Positions 43,999 through 54,519 of a DNA stretch of 64,000 nucleotides are shown piece by piece. The stretch is from the NCBI GenBank assembly GCA_963575745.1, contig CAUYUJ010022533.1, positions 28,501 through 92,500 of the forward strand. The letters are read 5' to 3'. Below the pieces are notes generated by a model that was not told where the DNA came from, did no database searches, and saw only the letters and a list, made by a program, of their open reading frames with translations. This stretch comes from Prorocentrum cordatum. Taxonomy: Eukaryota > Sar > Dinophyceae > Prorocentrales > Prorocentraceae. The first letter of the stretch is position 1. Each line of letters begins with the position of its first letter. The translations under genes and the position numbers were made by a program.

Positions 43999-44275
43999 CA
44001 GTAGTAGTAGTGGTAGTGGTAGTAGTAGTAGTAGCAGTAGTAGTAGTAGTCGTCGTAGTAGTAGTAGTAGTAGCAGCAGTAGTCGGCGCGGTCGTGGTAG
44101 TAGTAGTAGTAGTAGTAGTAGTAGCAGTAGTAGTAGTAGTAGTGGTAGTAGTAAGAGGGAGAGAAGTGGCAGTGAACCAGTCGCAGTACCGATGGCAGTA
44201 GTAGTAGTAGTAGTAGTAGTAGTAGCATTGGTAGTAGTAGTAGCAGTAGTAGTAGTAGTAGGAGTAGTATCAGTC

Positions 44276-44312
<37 letters not shown>

Positions 44313-44317
44313 GCGTC

Positions 44318-44395
<78 letters not shown>

Positions 44396-44493
44396 TCAGT
44401 AGTGGTGGTGGTATTGGCAGCAGTAGTAGCAGCAGTAGCGGTAGTAGCAGTAGTAGTGGTCGTCGGAGTAGTAGTAGTAGTAGTAGTAGTAGC

Positions 44494-44528
<35 letters not shown>

Positions 44529-44626
44529 CAGTAGTAGTAGTAATAGTAGTAGTAGCAGCAGTAATAGTAGCAGTAGTAGTTTTAGTAGTAGTAGTAGTAG
44601 TAGTAGCAGCAGTAGTAGTAGTAGTA

Positions 44627-44678
<52 letters not shown>

Positions 44679-44710
44679 TGGTAGTAGTAGTCGTAGTAGT
44701 AGTAGTAGTG

Positions 44711-44748
<38 letters not shown>

Positions 44749-44775
44749 CGTAGTAGTAATAGTAGTAGTATAAAT
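43055..44775 (+). repeat. (AGT)n microsatellite block 3
   Basis: About 1.7 kb of AGT repeats with AGC, CGT and GGT variants. It forms a 510-codon valine/serine frame on one strand and a 581-codon threonine frame on the other; neither is accepted as a gene. Confidence 0.97.
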
Positions 44776-45975
44776 ACTCATCGTACCATTCATCGCTTGG
44801 GTCCTGGAGGGCGTTGGGGCGATGGGTTGGTGGATGTCTCTTGCGGATGCTACGGCGGCGGTGGGGATGGGAGAGGAGTCTGACATGCCTGTGCCCTGCA
44901 GGAGGCACCGCGGAGGCAGCTCCGTTTCCAGTGGGCCCTGAGAGCGCGGGCCTTATCCCCGAGGGCCAGGGGCCCCATGGGGAGGCAAAATATCCCAAGG
45001 ACCAGGGGTGATCTTAATCCAAGCGCTGGCTACACACACGAACTGCGCGGCGCCTAACGGGGGCGCAGGGAGGGCGAAATGGCAGTTGGTTGGCAAGGGG
45101 TGACAATGCAGGTGCATCCACGTTGGCACCGCGCCAGCTTAAGAGAAACAACAACTCAGACACACGCATCCTCCCCATCATCCCCTCCCTTCCTTCCACT
45201 CCCCGTCTCCTCCCTCCTCCTCCTCCTCCTCCTCCTCCTCCTCCTCCTCCTCCTCTTCCTCCTCCTCCTCCCCCCCCTGGCTCCCCTATCATCCACATCC
45301 TCCTCGTCCTCCTCCTCCCCCCCGCCCCTCCCCTTCCCATCGCATCCCACTCCCCTCCTCTCCCACTTCCTCCTCCCTCTCCTTAGTCTGCGCTTTGGAG
45401 CTTCACTCAGGTTGCGGGTGGGTGGGTGGGAGCGGGGCGAGTGGGGGGGGGAGGGGGGAGGGTGTTGTTCACAGCGCTGGCGGCAGTTTCGCTGATGAAA
45501 CGCGCCATGCCCCCTCACCCGTTCGAAAGTGCCGCCTCGCCGTGGCCCGCCAACGCGGCTCGGGTTGGCCACGGGGCCCCGAATACATCATTGTTAATGT
45601 CGTGTGCACGCACATGTCACACTTAAGGGTTGGTTGTACCATCACGCGCTTCGCGCCACGCTGCGCGATGGTGCCCAGATGTTTGCATTTGCATGTTGCA
45701 TGCAGCAAGTGCACGAATGGCTAGCACCACATAGCTGATGATCGATTGCGCCCCTGAGCGTCGATTCGCAACCCTTCGGCAACATCCGCGCCCCGCTGCG
45801 ATGGAGCCAGGGCCAGAACAGTACGAAGAAACATGCTTACGGTGTTCGGTTCTTTTCTTCGATGCAATCTGGTCGAACCACGTCTGGCCCATCTGGCGGG
45901 CCCGTTGACGACTGAGGTCTCCGCGGGGCCTGCTTTGTACGTCTGGGGCTTCGGGGCGGAGGCGGCAATGTGGAG
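44776..45975 (+). other. Unannotated sequence with CTCC tract
   Basis: Unique sequence (44776-45180), a CCTCCT tract (45185-45390), then unique sequence (45391-45975). This is the 3' flank of gene Z. No ORF with coding character was found on either strand. Confidence 0.4.
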
Positions 45976-45977
45976 GT

Positions 45978-46025
45978 GTGATCACGGTGATGATGATGTT
46001 AATGGTGATGATGATGTTGTTGGAT
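45978..46025 (+). repeat. (GAT)n short tract downstream of gene Z
   Basis: GATGATGATGTTAATGGTGA repeats just after the gene Z stop codon. A CAT-type tract on the minus strand at the 3' end parallels the CAT tracts after the LINEs. Confidence 0.8.
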
Positions 46026-46033
46026 TTTGATGT

Positions 46034-49000
46034 CTAGCCGCGGGCTCGGCCTCGGCCGCGCCCGCGGGCTCCCGCACCGCCACGGCCACGGCCGCGGCCA
46101 GCGCCCCGGCCGCCGCCAGCTGCGCCGCCGCCCCCCCTTCCAGGTCCAGGCGCAGCGGCGCCGCCTCCGTCCCCGCCGCCACCGCCATCTCCAGGGTCGG
46201 GCGCCGCTGCTGCAAGAGCCGCGGCACCGCCACGGCCGCGGCCCACGCCGCCGACGCCTCTGCCCCTGCGGCCACCACCACGTCCTCGGCCGCGGCCTCG
46301 ACCATCAATGCCCAGCGCCACGTCTAGGGCAGCATCGTCCATGTCGGTGAACAGCGCAGCAGCAAGTGCCTTCTTGGTCGACGATCCGTAGAGGGTGTAC
46401 CTTCGGGGGACGAAATCTATACATATCCACTGCTCCCTGGCCAGGCCCATCCTGAACCCAGGAGCTGTGTATACGCCCTCCTGGCCAGGCCAGGAGGGCG
46501 TGGCGTATACACAGCTGCTGTGTTCAGGATGGACCTTGCCAGGGAGCAATGGATATGTATAGATTGCGTCGCCCTACACCTCTGGGCGACGCTAAGCCCA
46601 TCCCGAAGTTGCAGCTGGCGGGCCAAATCCATCTTGGTGTGGTCTTGCAGCGTCCTCTGGCTGCGCATGTATATCTCGATGTCCACAGGATCAGACAATA
46701 TGAACTCCCATGGGTCAGCGGACGACGTGGATCTCCTCGAACTGAACCGTGACACGACATGGCCGAGCAAGGCCTCCTCGTGCATGATCTCAACGTCCCG
46801 CGTCGTTGCAGTATCTGGCACGGTTGGGTGATACCCAGCGGCCGTGGAGATTTCTGCAATTGTACATGCGTCCAGCTTCAGCTTTTCTTCCGAAGCGACT
46901 GGCTTGACTACCGTACCCTCAATGCTGGCCCCCGCAGCCTCGAACCAGCAGACAGGTAATGCGCGGCCCAGCGCTTCCCCTGCAGCTCGGGGGTCGCGCC
47001 CTGCGAAGCTTTTGTTCTCCGCCACGAACAAGTACATGCCAGGGCGGAGGTTCGCGAACGAATAGAACGTGTTCGGCTCGAAGAGGTACCGAACGTAGTT
47101 CGACCAAGCAATATCAGGAGTGTGGCTGTGAATCGCTGGCTTTGCTGCCGTCCGTGATTTTAGCAGGTCGACATCTGTGACTCGCAAGTTGAATCGGTCC
47201 CAATGTACGCGATCAACGGCTCGAGGGACGCCGTCCGCACACAATTGCCTTACTTGCTCGCGCAAGCCAGCCCTGATATCAGACATGTAGGGAGCCAACA
47301 CTGCATTCGCAGGAAACTGGCCGCCATTATCCCTCAGATGCTGGGATAACTTTAACATTGCATTGAGCAGCTTGAACTTGATGTTTCTGCGGGTCCACTC
47401 CAACCATTTCCAACGAGCGTGCACGCTCTCGCAGTCGAGCACGTGGTCTGGAACGCATCGGAAGCGCAATGCTGCAAATCGGAATATATCCGCGAAGCGC
47501 CCATTGCAGCGCCACAGCAGGCAAGGGGGTTCCATCCCCGCGAAACCAGTAAGCTGTTCCATGAATTGCTGATCATCAAACAGAAAAGTCTCGAACTTGT
47601 TTTTTGCATTCGGCGCTTTCTTGATCAATGTGTCATGCAACAGCCGCGCGCCTTCTCTAGCCTCCGCTGCATTCATTGATAGCATTTGGCCAAGGTACCA
47701 TTGACTTCGAGCAACGTTCTCCAGCGTAAGGTGGAGGTGCGTCGTCATGCGCACTGCAACCCTCTGGTGGTAATCAACGTACTCCTGCATCTTGACATCA
47801 GCAATTTCCTGTGTCACGCCAGGGGCCAGAAACACCGCAATCTCCATCCATGTCCACTTCGTCAAATCAGTGATCACAATGTTCACCAGTTGGATTCGAC
47901 TACGGCGAGCCCGCTCAAGAAACTCATCTGTAACAGCGGTGTCTGTCAACAAGTCCATAGCTCGCTTGGAAATGCTGGAGAATGTGCCATGACCAATGAT
48001 GTAATCCTTGCCTTTTGAGAAATAGAATAAATGAAGTGACCGCTTCAAGAGCTCAAAGTCGATTCGGCGCTTCACGCAGTCATCCAGGGACGAGAGGGTG
48101 TCAAGGGCGGTCTTGCCACATGACTTCTGCAGGGATCTGGTGTTTAAGTCATGTTCGATCAAGGTCTTGAGAATCTGTTCCCTGTCGTCCAAGAGCCATT
48201 CCAATAGCATCGCGGTGCACTCGGGCCTTCCCTCCAATGTCTTGGGCGGCGACACACCAAAGAAACGATTGAATGCTACAGACGCGTCCGTCATCAAAGC
48301 TAAACCGCCCTGGTCTACAGACTGACACGCAATTGCCTGGAGGCGCGTCCACGTGACGTCCTCGTGTATATGCGAGCTCAAGCATGTCAGCGCATCGGCG
48401 TGCTGCCCCATCTCCGACAACCCTGCATCCGCCGTCCTCCACGCGACGTGGGCCAGGCACCTCCTCCTGCAATAGCTGCCGTTGCCCTGCGGTCACGCCA
48501 GACCAATGCCGACCAGGGTCGGTCAGACGGGGGGATGGGGGGGCCCACGCGACAGGACAGGACTGATGAGGCGGAGGAGGAGGCGGAGGAGGAGGAGGAG
48601 GAGGGAGGAAGGAGGATGAGGGAGGAGGAGGAGGAGGAGGGAGAAGGAGGGGGGAGGAGGAGGAACCGCCACTAATCCTGAGGCTCGGCTATCGTCGCAC
48701 ACCTCGGGGTTGCCCAAGCGAACGGAGCGGGCCCCTGCCCGAGATTGCCCCCCGCGCCCGCACGAGTCTATTACAACTTGCCCCATCCATCACCCTTCTG
48801 AACGACGGCATGCGGCGATTCGGTTGGCGCCACCCCCGACCCCAAAGCCTCCTCCAAGATGCTGTGGACGCCCTGCGAGCCTTCGTTCTCCCCTCCACCA
48901 TCGCCACATCCCGCAACCACTTCCACCCTGTGCAAGCCTATCCGATTGAGCTGTTTATCAATAACCTGGAGCGCTTCAGCACCTGTTTTCCCAGGCGCAT

Positions 49001-50300
49001 GGCAGATGTCGCACAAATACAGTTGAACCTTGAAGGGGTATGCCGTGTCATACTCTGGAGCATCCCACCGCGACGCAGGCTCAAACCATGGGATGTATAG
49101 TTGGGATATCTGGAAACGGAACCCAGAAAATCTCGACCCCGCAGGCGGGGACTCGTCGCTTGCGAAGGCGAAGCCGAAGTAGGATGACCCACGGGCTTCG
49201 GCGATCTGATCTCTGAGGACGGAATCCAGGACGTCATCTAACAGCACGGCGTGCTTGCCCAGAGTGGTCCTAGACACCAGCCGATCCAATGCGTCATGAA
49301 CTTGCACCTCGCCTCGCGCCTCGCGCATCAGCATCTCTGCTTCAGCAATCGTCTGTGGCGCTTGCCTGAAAAATACCCTGCAATCCAATGCCCACCTCAG
49401 CGTTGCCGTCGCCATGTCGCACACGCTGCGGCGTTGCTCATCCTTCGGCGTCCAGGTGTTAGCGAGCTGCTTCACGCCAGCTTCATCGACGATGTGCATG
49501 CGAGAATCCCTCGCATTGATCAACGTGGCTATCTCCTTCTTGGCCGCCACGAGCTCCTCCAGTATCAGCTGGGTAGGGTTCCCCTCGTCAGGCAATGATG
49601 CTATATCGACCCTGAACAGTGACACATGGGCATGTCGGCGAAGCCTGACAGAAAGGGCGACGCCGAGAACCTGCTGCATGAAATTACACCTCACCATTGT
49701 TCTGGCGACTAACACCGACGGCTCCACGATGTGAGGAACAACGCACGCCACGACATCCCTGACCATGTGCTCGTCAACCAGAACTCCAGCCGTCGCCGCG
49801 CAGCACTCCATCACGATATCCACGCAATTCGTGACTGAGATCGGGCCCAATTCGCACGTTGAAAACCCCCCTTCATCTAAGATGGAGGCGAGTAGAGGTG
49901 CAATGACAGGCCAGACCGCAGCCAATTCATCAAATGCGCTCACCACGCCCGTACCCCGATGCTGACGCCGTTTCTTCCGTTCTGGTCCCCACCCCTCACG
50001 GCAGCAACACTCGTCCATGAGTTTGGCAATCGGTAACCACAGCATCTCAACAACATGCGGCCATATCAATGGATGTGATGGCACAGGGCCACTCCCAGAC
50101 TTTTGCACAGCTAGGGTTGACAAGCTGATCTGAAGACGGCCGAGGGCCTCTTGCGCAAGAGACAGCAACGCGTGCAAATCCAGTGGATACAGCTTCCTCG
50201 CCCCGTCAGGCAGCCCTCGTACCACTTGGGCCACAGCCGCGGGTGTCAAAAATCTTGACCCATCCGTCAGCGCGTGGGGATATGAAAGCTTGGCTAGCAT
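46034..50300 (-). CDS. Gene Z: large SL-marked protein of unknown function, two introns
   Basis: Three exons are proposed: 50300-48834, 48486-46578 and 46416-46034. Removing the two GT-AG introns leaves one frame of about 1,252 aa ending in TAG at 46036-46034. Landmarks: MLAKLSYPHAL start, FAFASDESPPAGSRFSGFRF near 49170, LYLCDICHAPGKTG, AGCGDGGGENEG near 48890, then across intron 1 YCRRRCLAHVAWRTAD, CESVHARWKWLEW, and a C-terminal Arg-Gly-rich tail (GIDGRGRGRGRGGGRRGRG). The Asp-rich SDES and GDGGGENEG motifs followed by RRRC..H.AWR hint at an RNase H-like, transposase-type fold, but this is only a suggestion. I recall similar proteins as repeated families in dinoflagellate genomes. The ATG lies three bases after a decayed spliced-leader sequence, so this is probably a retroposed copy. 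Confidence 0.65.
46417..46577 (-). other. Gene Z intron 2: 161-nt palindromic GT-AG intron
   Basis: The donor GTAGGG is at 46577 and the acceptor TATAG ends at 46417. 46414-46565 is a near-complete inverted repeat: AATCTATACATATCC at one end, its complement at the other, and arms of about 70 bp meeting at GGCCAGGCCAGG. Removing 161 nt (or the 152-bp palindrome) joins QR to FVPRRYTLYGSS in frame. This frame restoration is the main evidence that it is an intron. Confidence 0.7.
48487..48833 (-). other. Gene Z intron 1: 347-nt phase-0 intron
   Basis: The donor GTGGCG is at 48833 and the acceptor CCGCAG ends at 48487. The core is a long CCTCCT pyrimidine tract on the coding strand. Splicing joins EEALGSG to GNGSYCRRRC in frame; both sides run into stops without it. 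Alternative donors one or two codons away cannot be excluded. Confidence 0.65.
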
Positions 50301-50303
50301 TTC

Positions 50304-50325
50304 TTTGAGCCAACATGGTTACTGA
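50304..50325 (-). other. Decayed DinoSL relict upstream of gene Z
   Basis: On the minus strand GTAACCATGTTGGCTCAAA matches the spliced leader. Over the 22 positions 18 agree. It is followed by GAA and the gene Z ATG. The chance of such a match exactly at the start of a large ORF is low, but four mismatches leave some doubt. Confidence 0.7.
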
Positions 50326-51484
50326 AGAGGCCACGCACACTGGAACACCATGCCTCAGAATCAGAAGTTCTGGAACTGAATGGAAGATTCCTGACTTGTC
50401 TGGCTTGGCGCCTCACGCCACTGGACTCGCGACATCGCTTGCGACGGTAGAGGCGTGCTAAAGGTTGTCCGCGCGCGGGGTTGGACTCACCGCGATCGAC
50501 CATTGGGCCGCGGCCGCAATGGCCCCCGCTGCGAGTCACGTCTCACACAAGAGAGCCACGGTAGCCCAAGCAAGTCTCGCACGCGAAGAGCTCGGCCCCA
50601 ACACGGACAATAATTAACACGCGTCTCCCGTCGCCCAAGACCGACCCCCACGGGCAACGGAGAGTTGAAGCGAAACACCACGGCCCAGGCGAGCTCTTGA
50701 TCAGAAGGGCCGCGCTGCCCAGGATTGGTCACGCGACATGGCCACGGTGGGCCCGTTGGCATCTTGAGGCACCCCTCAAAGCTCGTTGGGGAGGGGGGGG
50801 GCAATATGGCACCAATCTGACTTCGAGATGGCTACCGCACGGGACCGCCCGAGCTTCCATGTTTCGGATATGACAAGGCCCAGGCGCCAAACAACCACTG
50901 GTTCCACAACTTCGATCTGTCCTGGCCCCTACCCGCACGCGTCACCTTGCTAGCGTGCATGTGTGCATGCCAACTGGATGTGGGCCATGTCTGCTCGGCT
51001 GGGGGCAGTACTCGGGCAACGTTTGCCCGCGGTAGGCCGTCTGGCGTTGCTAGCTCAGCAGGCGCTGTGCACTTGACGCCACTGATTGTGATGGCGTGCC
51101 TCCCCGAGCGGAGGTTTTCCGACAGCCGACCGGCTGGGCTAGAAGAGATGGCGGGAAAGGGGCGGGCAAGGTTGGAGCGGATGAGGAGGGTGGGTGATAT
51201 TGGGGGGGGGGGGGGAGGTAGGAGGTGATGTTGGAGCGGAGGAGGGGGCAATCGTGGCACACCAGCTCTCATGATTGACGTGCAAGATTGCATTGCACGA
51301 ACTTCAACTGGCTATGGGAGTGACGTTGGCCCCTGACATTAGGCCGCATTGCGTTTGGAGCCTGCATGTACATTGCATGGCGTCGTACATGGGCCATTGG
51401 GCACCCGATAAGCGTGGATGCACCCCAAACGGCCACTAAAGACACTGAGGGAGCTCCAACCGAAACCGCCGACAGGGCACATAG
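50326..51484. other. Unannotated sequence upstream of gene Z
   Basis: About 1.1 kb of unique sequence with a poly-G run at 51201-51213. No coding or RNA feature recognised on either strand. Confidence 0.4.
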
Positions 51485-52000
51485 GGACTCGACTATCGCC
51501 CCAACAGTGCTCCAAGAGTGGCCCAAGAGATGGCCCCGAGACGGCCCAACAACCTGTCACGAGAAGTCGCCCTTTTTGTGATAAGTTGTGATTGTTTTTT
51601 GTGGTAAGTTGGTGGGCTCCTTGGATATTGGAGATCTCCTGAGGCGTCCCGAGACCGCGCTGGAGAGCCGTGGATGTTCGCCCCGAGCGCACCGACAAGC
51701 CCCGACAGCGGCCCAAGACTGGCCCAAGATGACCCCAACTTGGCTTTCAAAAACGCCCAACAACCTGTCACGGGAAGGGGCCCTCTTCCTGACAAATTGG
51801 TGGGCCCCCTTGGATCTCTCCAGAGGCGTCCCGAGACCGCGCTAGGGAGCATTGGAGACCCCTCCGAGAGTCAACGGCGCCGACAGCGGCCCAAGATTGG
51901 CCCAAGAGGGCCTCCATTGGCTTTCAACGACCTGTCACGAGAAGGGGCCATATTCGTGACAAAGTGTCGCCCCCCATCTGGGCCGTCTTGACGTGGTCTG
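51485..52000 (+). repeat. Degenerate 167-211-bp tandem repeat, 3 units
   Basis: CCTGTCACGAGAAG-like sequence occurs at 51553, 51764 and 51931, with GGCCCAAGA and GGCGTCCCGAGACCGCGCT blocks shared. The last unit contains TGTCACGA and its inverse TCGTGACA, which could form a small stem. Confidence 0.75.
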
Positions 52001-52497
52001 GTGCCGCGCTGCGGCGCCCAGGAGGCACCCTCGGCGGCCCCCTCGCCCATCAGGAGGACCAAACGAGACGGGAGGGCCAGACAAGACGGGCTGACCATAC
52101 ATGCCAGACCATGCGCTATGGACAGACAATACTGGAGGACGCCATTGCTTTTCGAAAGGTAGGGTTGCCAACCTTGTGAACGAAGCCCCAGCGCCCCAGC
52201 CACATCCTTGAGACAATGTGCATCACGCGGAGCCCCCATCCCTCCGCCACCCCCCTCCTCGTTCAGCCGTCCCCCCCCTCCTCGCATCCCTCTCCTCGTC
52301 CCTTGTCCATTCCCTCCCACTCCCCCATGCTGTAGGATTGATTGTGCCTCAAGCGAAAACGCGACCACAAACGACTAGCACGCCTAGTAGAGAATTGCGC
52401 GGCAGGTCCTGCGTGCCCCAACAGGCGGCCACAACCCACAAACCATAGCAACCGCTATGGTGTGAATACAAACATGCACGAATCGATGCGCCGACGC
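52001..52497. other. Unannotated sequence
   Basis: Includes a short CT-rich stretch (52250-52330). It is the 3' flank of gene Y; no gene recognised. Confidence 0.4.
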
Positions 52498-53441
52498 CTA
52501 GCTCTCAGCGCCATCAGCGGGCGCGGCGGCCTTCGCACTGCACCTCGTCTGTTGCGCAACATGTTCCCCAGTGGTTGCGAACGTGTTGGCCCGACTCTTC
52601 TGGAATTCGATCTCCTCCAAGTGGAAATCAAGACCCCTGGATGCAATCTTGGATCGAACTCGGAACGTCTTCGAAACGCAGCCGTGCATGGCGGCATATA
52701 TGCCCACGACGGAACCCATTTCACACCGCCCGCGAGGTCTGAGCTGGTAGCGCGAATGATCTCGTCGCGCTCATCGAAGTCGGGGTCGGGCGAATCGCCA
52801 GCATCCGTTGGCAACGAATCAGGAAAGTCGTCGGTAGATCCACCCTCGAGCGGGTGCGCACCCTGCGAGCCTTGCGAGTCGACTGCCACCGCCTGGCCGC
52901 TGTCGGCAGCAGGGCGGAGGACGTCGGCAATGAGCGACTTGGAGACCCAAGTCACGTTCTCGGGCGTCGCCTCCATCATGATCGGCTGCAGGCTGTCCTT
53001 GACCGTCAGCGTGTACCCGTCCACCACGATGTCCAGAAGAGTAGGCTGGGCCGTGCCGTCCTTCGACATCCGAGCCATCTTGGCCGTCCGAGCGCCCCTG
53101 GTGTCCTTGATCCCAGTGTAGATGCGTTTCAGGACGTTGTTGGTGGGAACCGCCGACGTCGATGTCAGGCCGAGCGGTTTCATCAACCATCTGGCGTCCG
53201 AAAGGTTGTAGTTGGAAAGTGAAAGCTTCACGAACGGGCGCGTCTCCCCGTCGTCGCCGACGACGTCGACCGTCGGTACCCTGTAGTCACCATTGCACAG
53301 ATGGTGTCCGCACGGCGGCGGCTCTGACACGCATACCACCTTGCGCGATACATCCGACCGCACAGACTTGATCGACGATTCTGGAGAAGGCGGAGTGCGC
53401 GACGACCGCGGAGTGCTGGCACAGGTACCATCTGACGCCAT
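52498..53441 (-). pseudogene. Gene Y: unknown protein, one frameshift near the C terminus
   Basis: The ATG at 53441 opens MASDGTCASTPRSSRTPPSP. A cysteine-containing segment follows (CVSEPPPCGHHLCNGDYRV), then NYNLSDARWLMKPLGL, VPTNNVLKRIYTGIKD, QPTLLDIVVDGYTLTVKDSL and NVTWVSKSLIADVL. Around 52725 the sensible frame changes from GGVKWVPSW to MGSVVGIYAAMHGCVSKTFR and continues to KSRANTFATTGEHVAQQTRC and a TAG at 52500-52498. The original frame becomes Arg-rich and non-protein-like after that point. A one-base shift (real decay or sequencing error) explains it; no GT-AG intron fits. It lies 2.2 kb upstream of gene Z on the same strand. Function unknown; no known domain recognised. Confidence 0.6.
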
Positions 53442-54040
53442 GTAAGCGTGCAAAAAAAGGTAGCCCACACACAACGCGCGCAGGAAGATGCGGCGCTGTC
53501 GCCCAGGGCCAAACGCGCCAACGGTGGACGGACACGACACACATGGAGGTCCATGGGCCGTTGTCCAGAGAAAGCTGAACGTGTGACAACGAGCTGTTTG
53601 ACATCTAGAATAAGACAGGCGGTCGGGACGCAAAGCCCTTGACTGCTAACGCTGTGATATATTGGGGTAGTTTGGATGATGGGACAACGAACGGCGGGCC
53701 GCAGAGACAAGGACCTACAGTGCCGTCTGAGAGTAGGCGCGTGACCGTGTTGGGGCGTTTGACTGTGACATTGGATTCACGGCGCACATCATTTATGCGT
53801 GTTAGACGTGAAAACAGAGTCCCCAAAGATATTGTTTACCATGTGAATGTGTATGATAACACATACCCACCTGCGACATATACTACTTAACTGACATCAA
53901 ACATACGATCATCCAGCGCGATAATGACCTAGTGTATGGCAGGATGGACGGTTTGACTTATGTCGCCGAGTACTAAAATCCATATATGGTTGCGGGTGGG
54001 TGATCAAACCAAGGTTTCAGTTTGGGTGGGCGTCCCCATC
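53442..54040. other. Unannotated sequence upstream of gene Y
   Basis: 5' flank of gene Y, less GC-rich from about 53800 onward. No spliced-leader relict or promoter motif seen. Confidence 0.4.
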
Positions 54041-54047
54041 AGCCTGA

Positions 54048-54206
54048 TGATCAAACCCCTCGATTCGAGGGGTTTGATCATTGGCCCGATGATCAAACCC
54101 CTCGATTCGAGGGGTTTGATCATTGGCCCGATGATCAAACCCCTCGGTTCGAGGGGTTTGATCATCGGCCCGATGATCAAACCCCTCGGTTCGAGGGGTT
54201 TGATCA
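54048..54206. repeat. 42-bp palindromic satellite, 4 units
   Basis: Units start at 54048, 54090, 54132 and 54174 with an exact 42-bp period. Each is TGATCAAACCCCTCG, a short centre, then CGAGGGGTTTGATCA, plus an 8-9 bp linker (TNGGCCCGA). Units 1-2 have an ATT centre, units 3-4 GTT. Both strands are open because the unit is 14 codons. Confidence 0.97.
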
Positions 54207-54384
54207 TCGGGCTGCTGGGGAAGCCCATCAGTTTTGGGCGTCGTGGCGGAGGCGCGGCCACCCGCTGGGGCGGTCGCGCGGAGCGCGCGGACGCTCGGGG
54301 AGGCGCTTCTCCTGACCAAAGCTAGAGCCCAAACGATGATGGACTGTCTCTCGTAGCTCCGAGCACGGTCCTCGCTGCCCCACC

Positions 54385-54517
54385 CCCCTCCGCCCCACCG
54401 AGGCCCGAGGGGGGGGGGATTCTAGGCGAAAAACAGGCGTCAATATTTTTAAAAATTGTGACGCCTGTTTTTGGCCTAGAACCCCCCCCCCGTTCGGGCC
54501 TCGGTGGGGCGGAGGGG
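54385..54517. repeat. 133-bp near-perfect palindrome
   Basis: The outer arms CCCCTCCGCCCCACCGAGGC and GCCTCGGTGGGGCGGAGGGG, and the inner arms TCTAGGCGAAAAACAGGCGT and ACGCCTGTTTTTGGCCTAGA, flank an AT-rich centre (CAATATTTTTAAAAATTG). Poly-G and poly-C stretches pair between the arms. It may be a foldback or MITE-like element. Confidence 0.9.
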
Positions 54518-54519
54518 CG

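Noticed and set aside
43141-44886. 510- to 581-codon frames across AGT repeats
   Set aside because: Homopolymeric Val, Ser, Thr and Leu strings on both strands are a direct consequence of the trinucleotide repeat.
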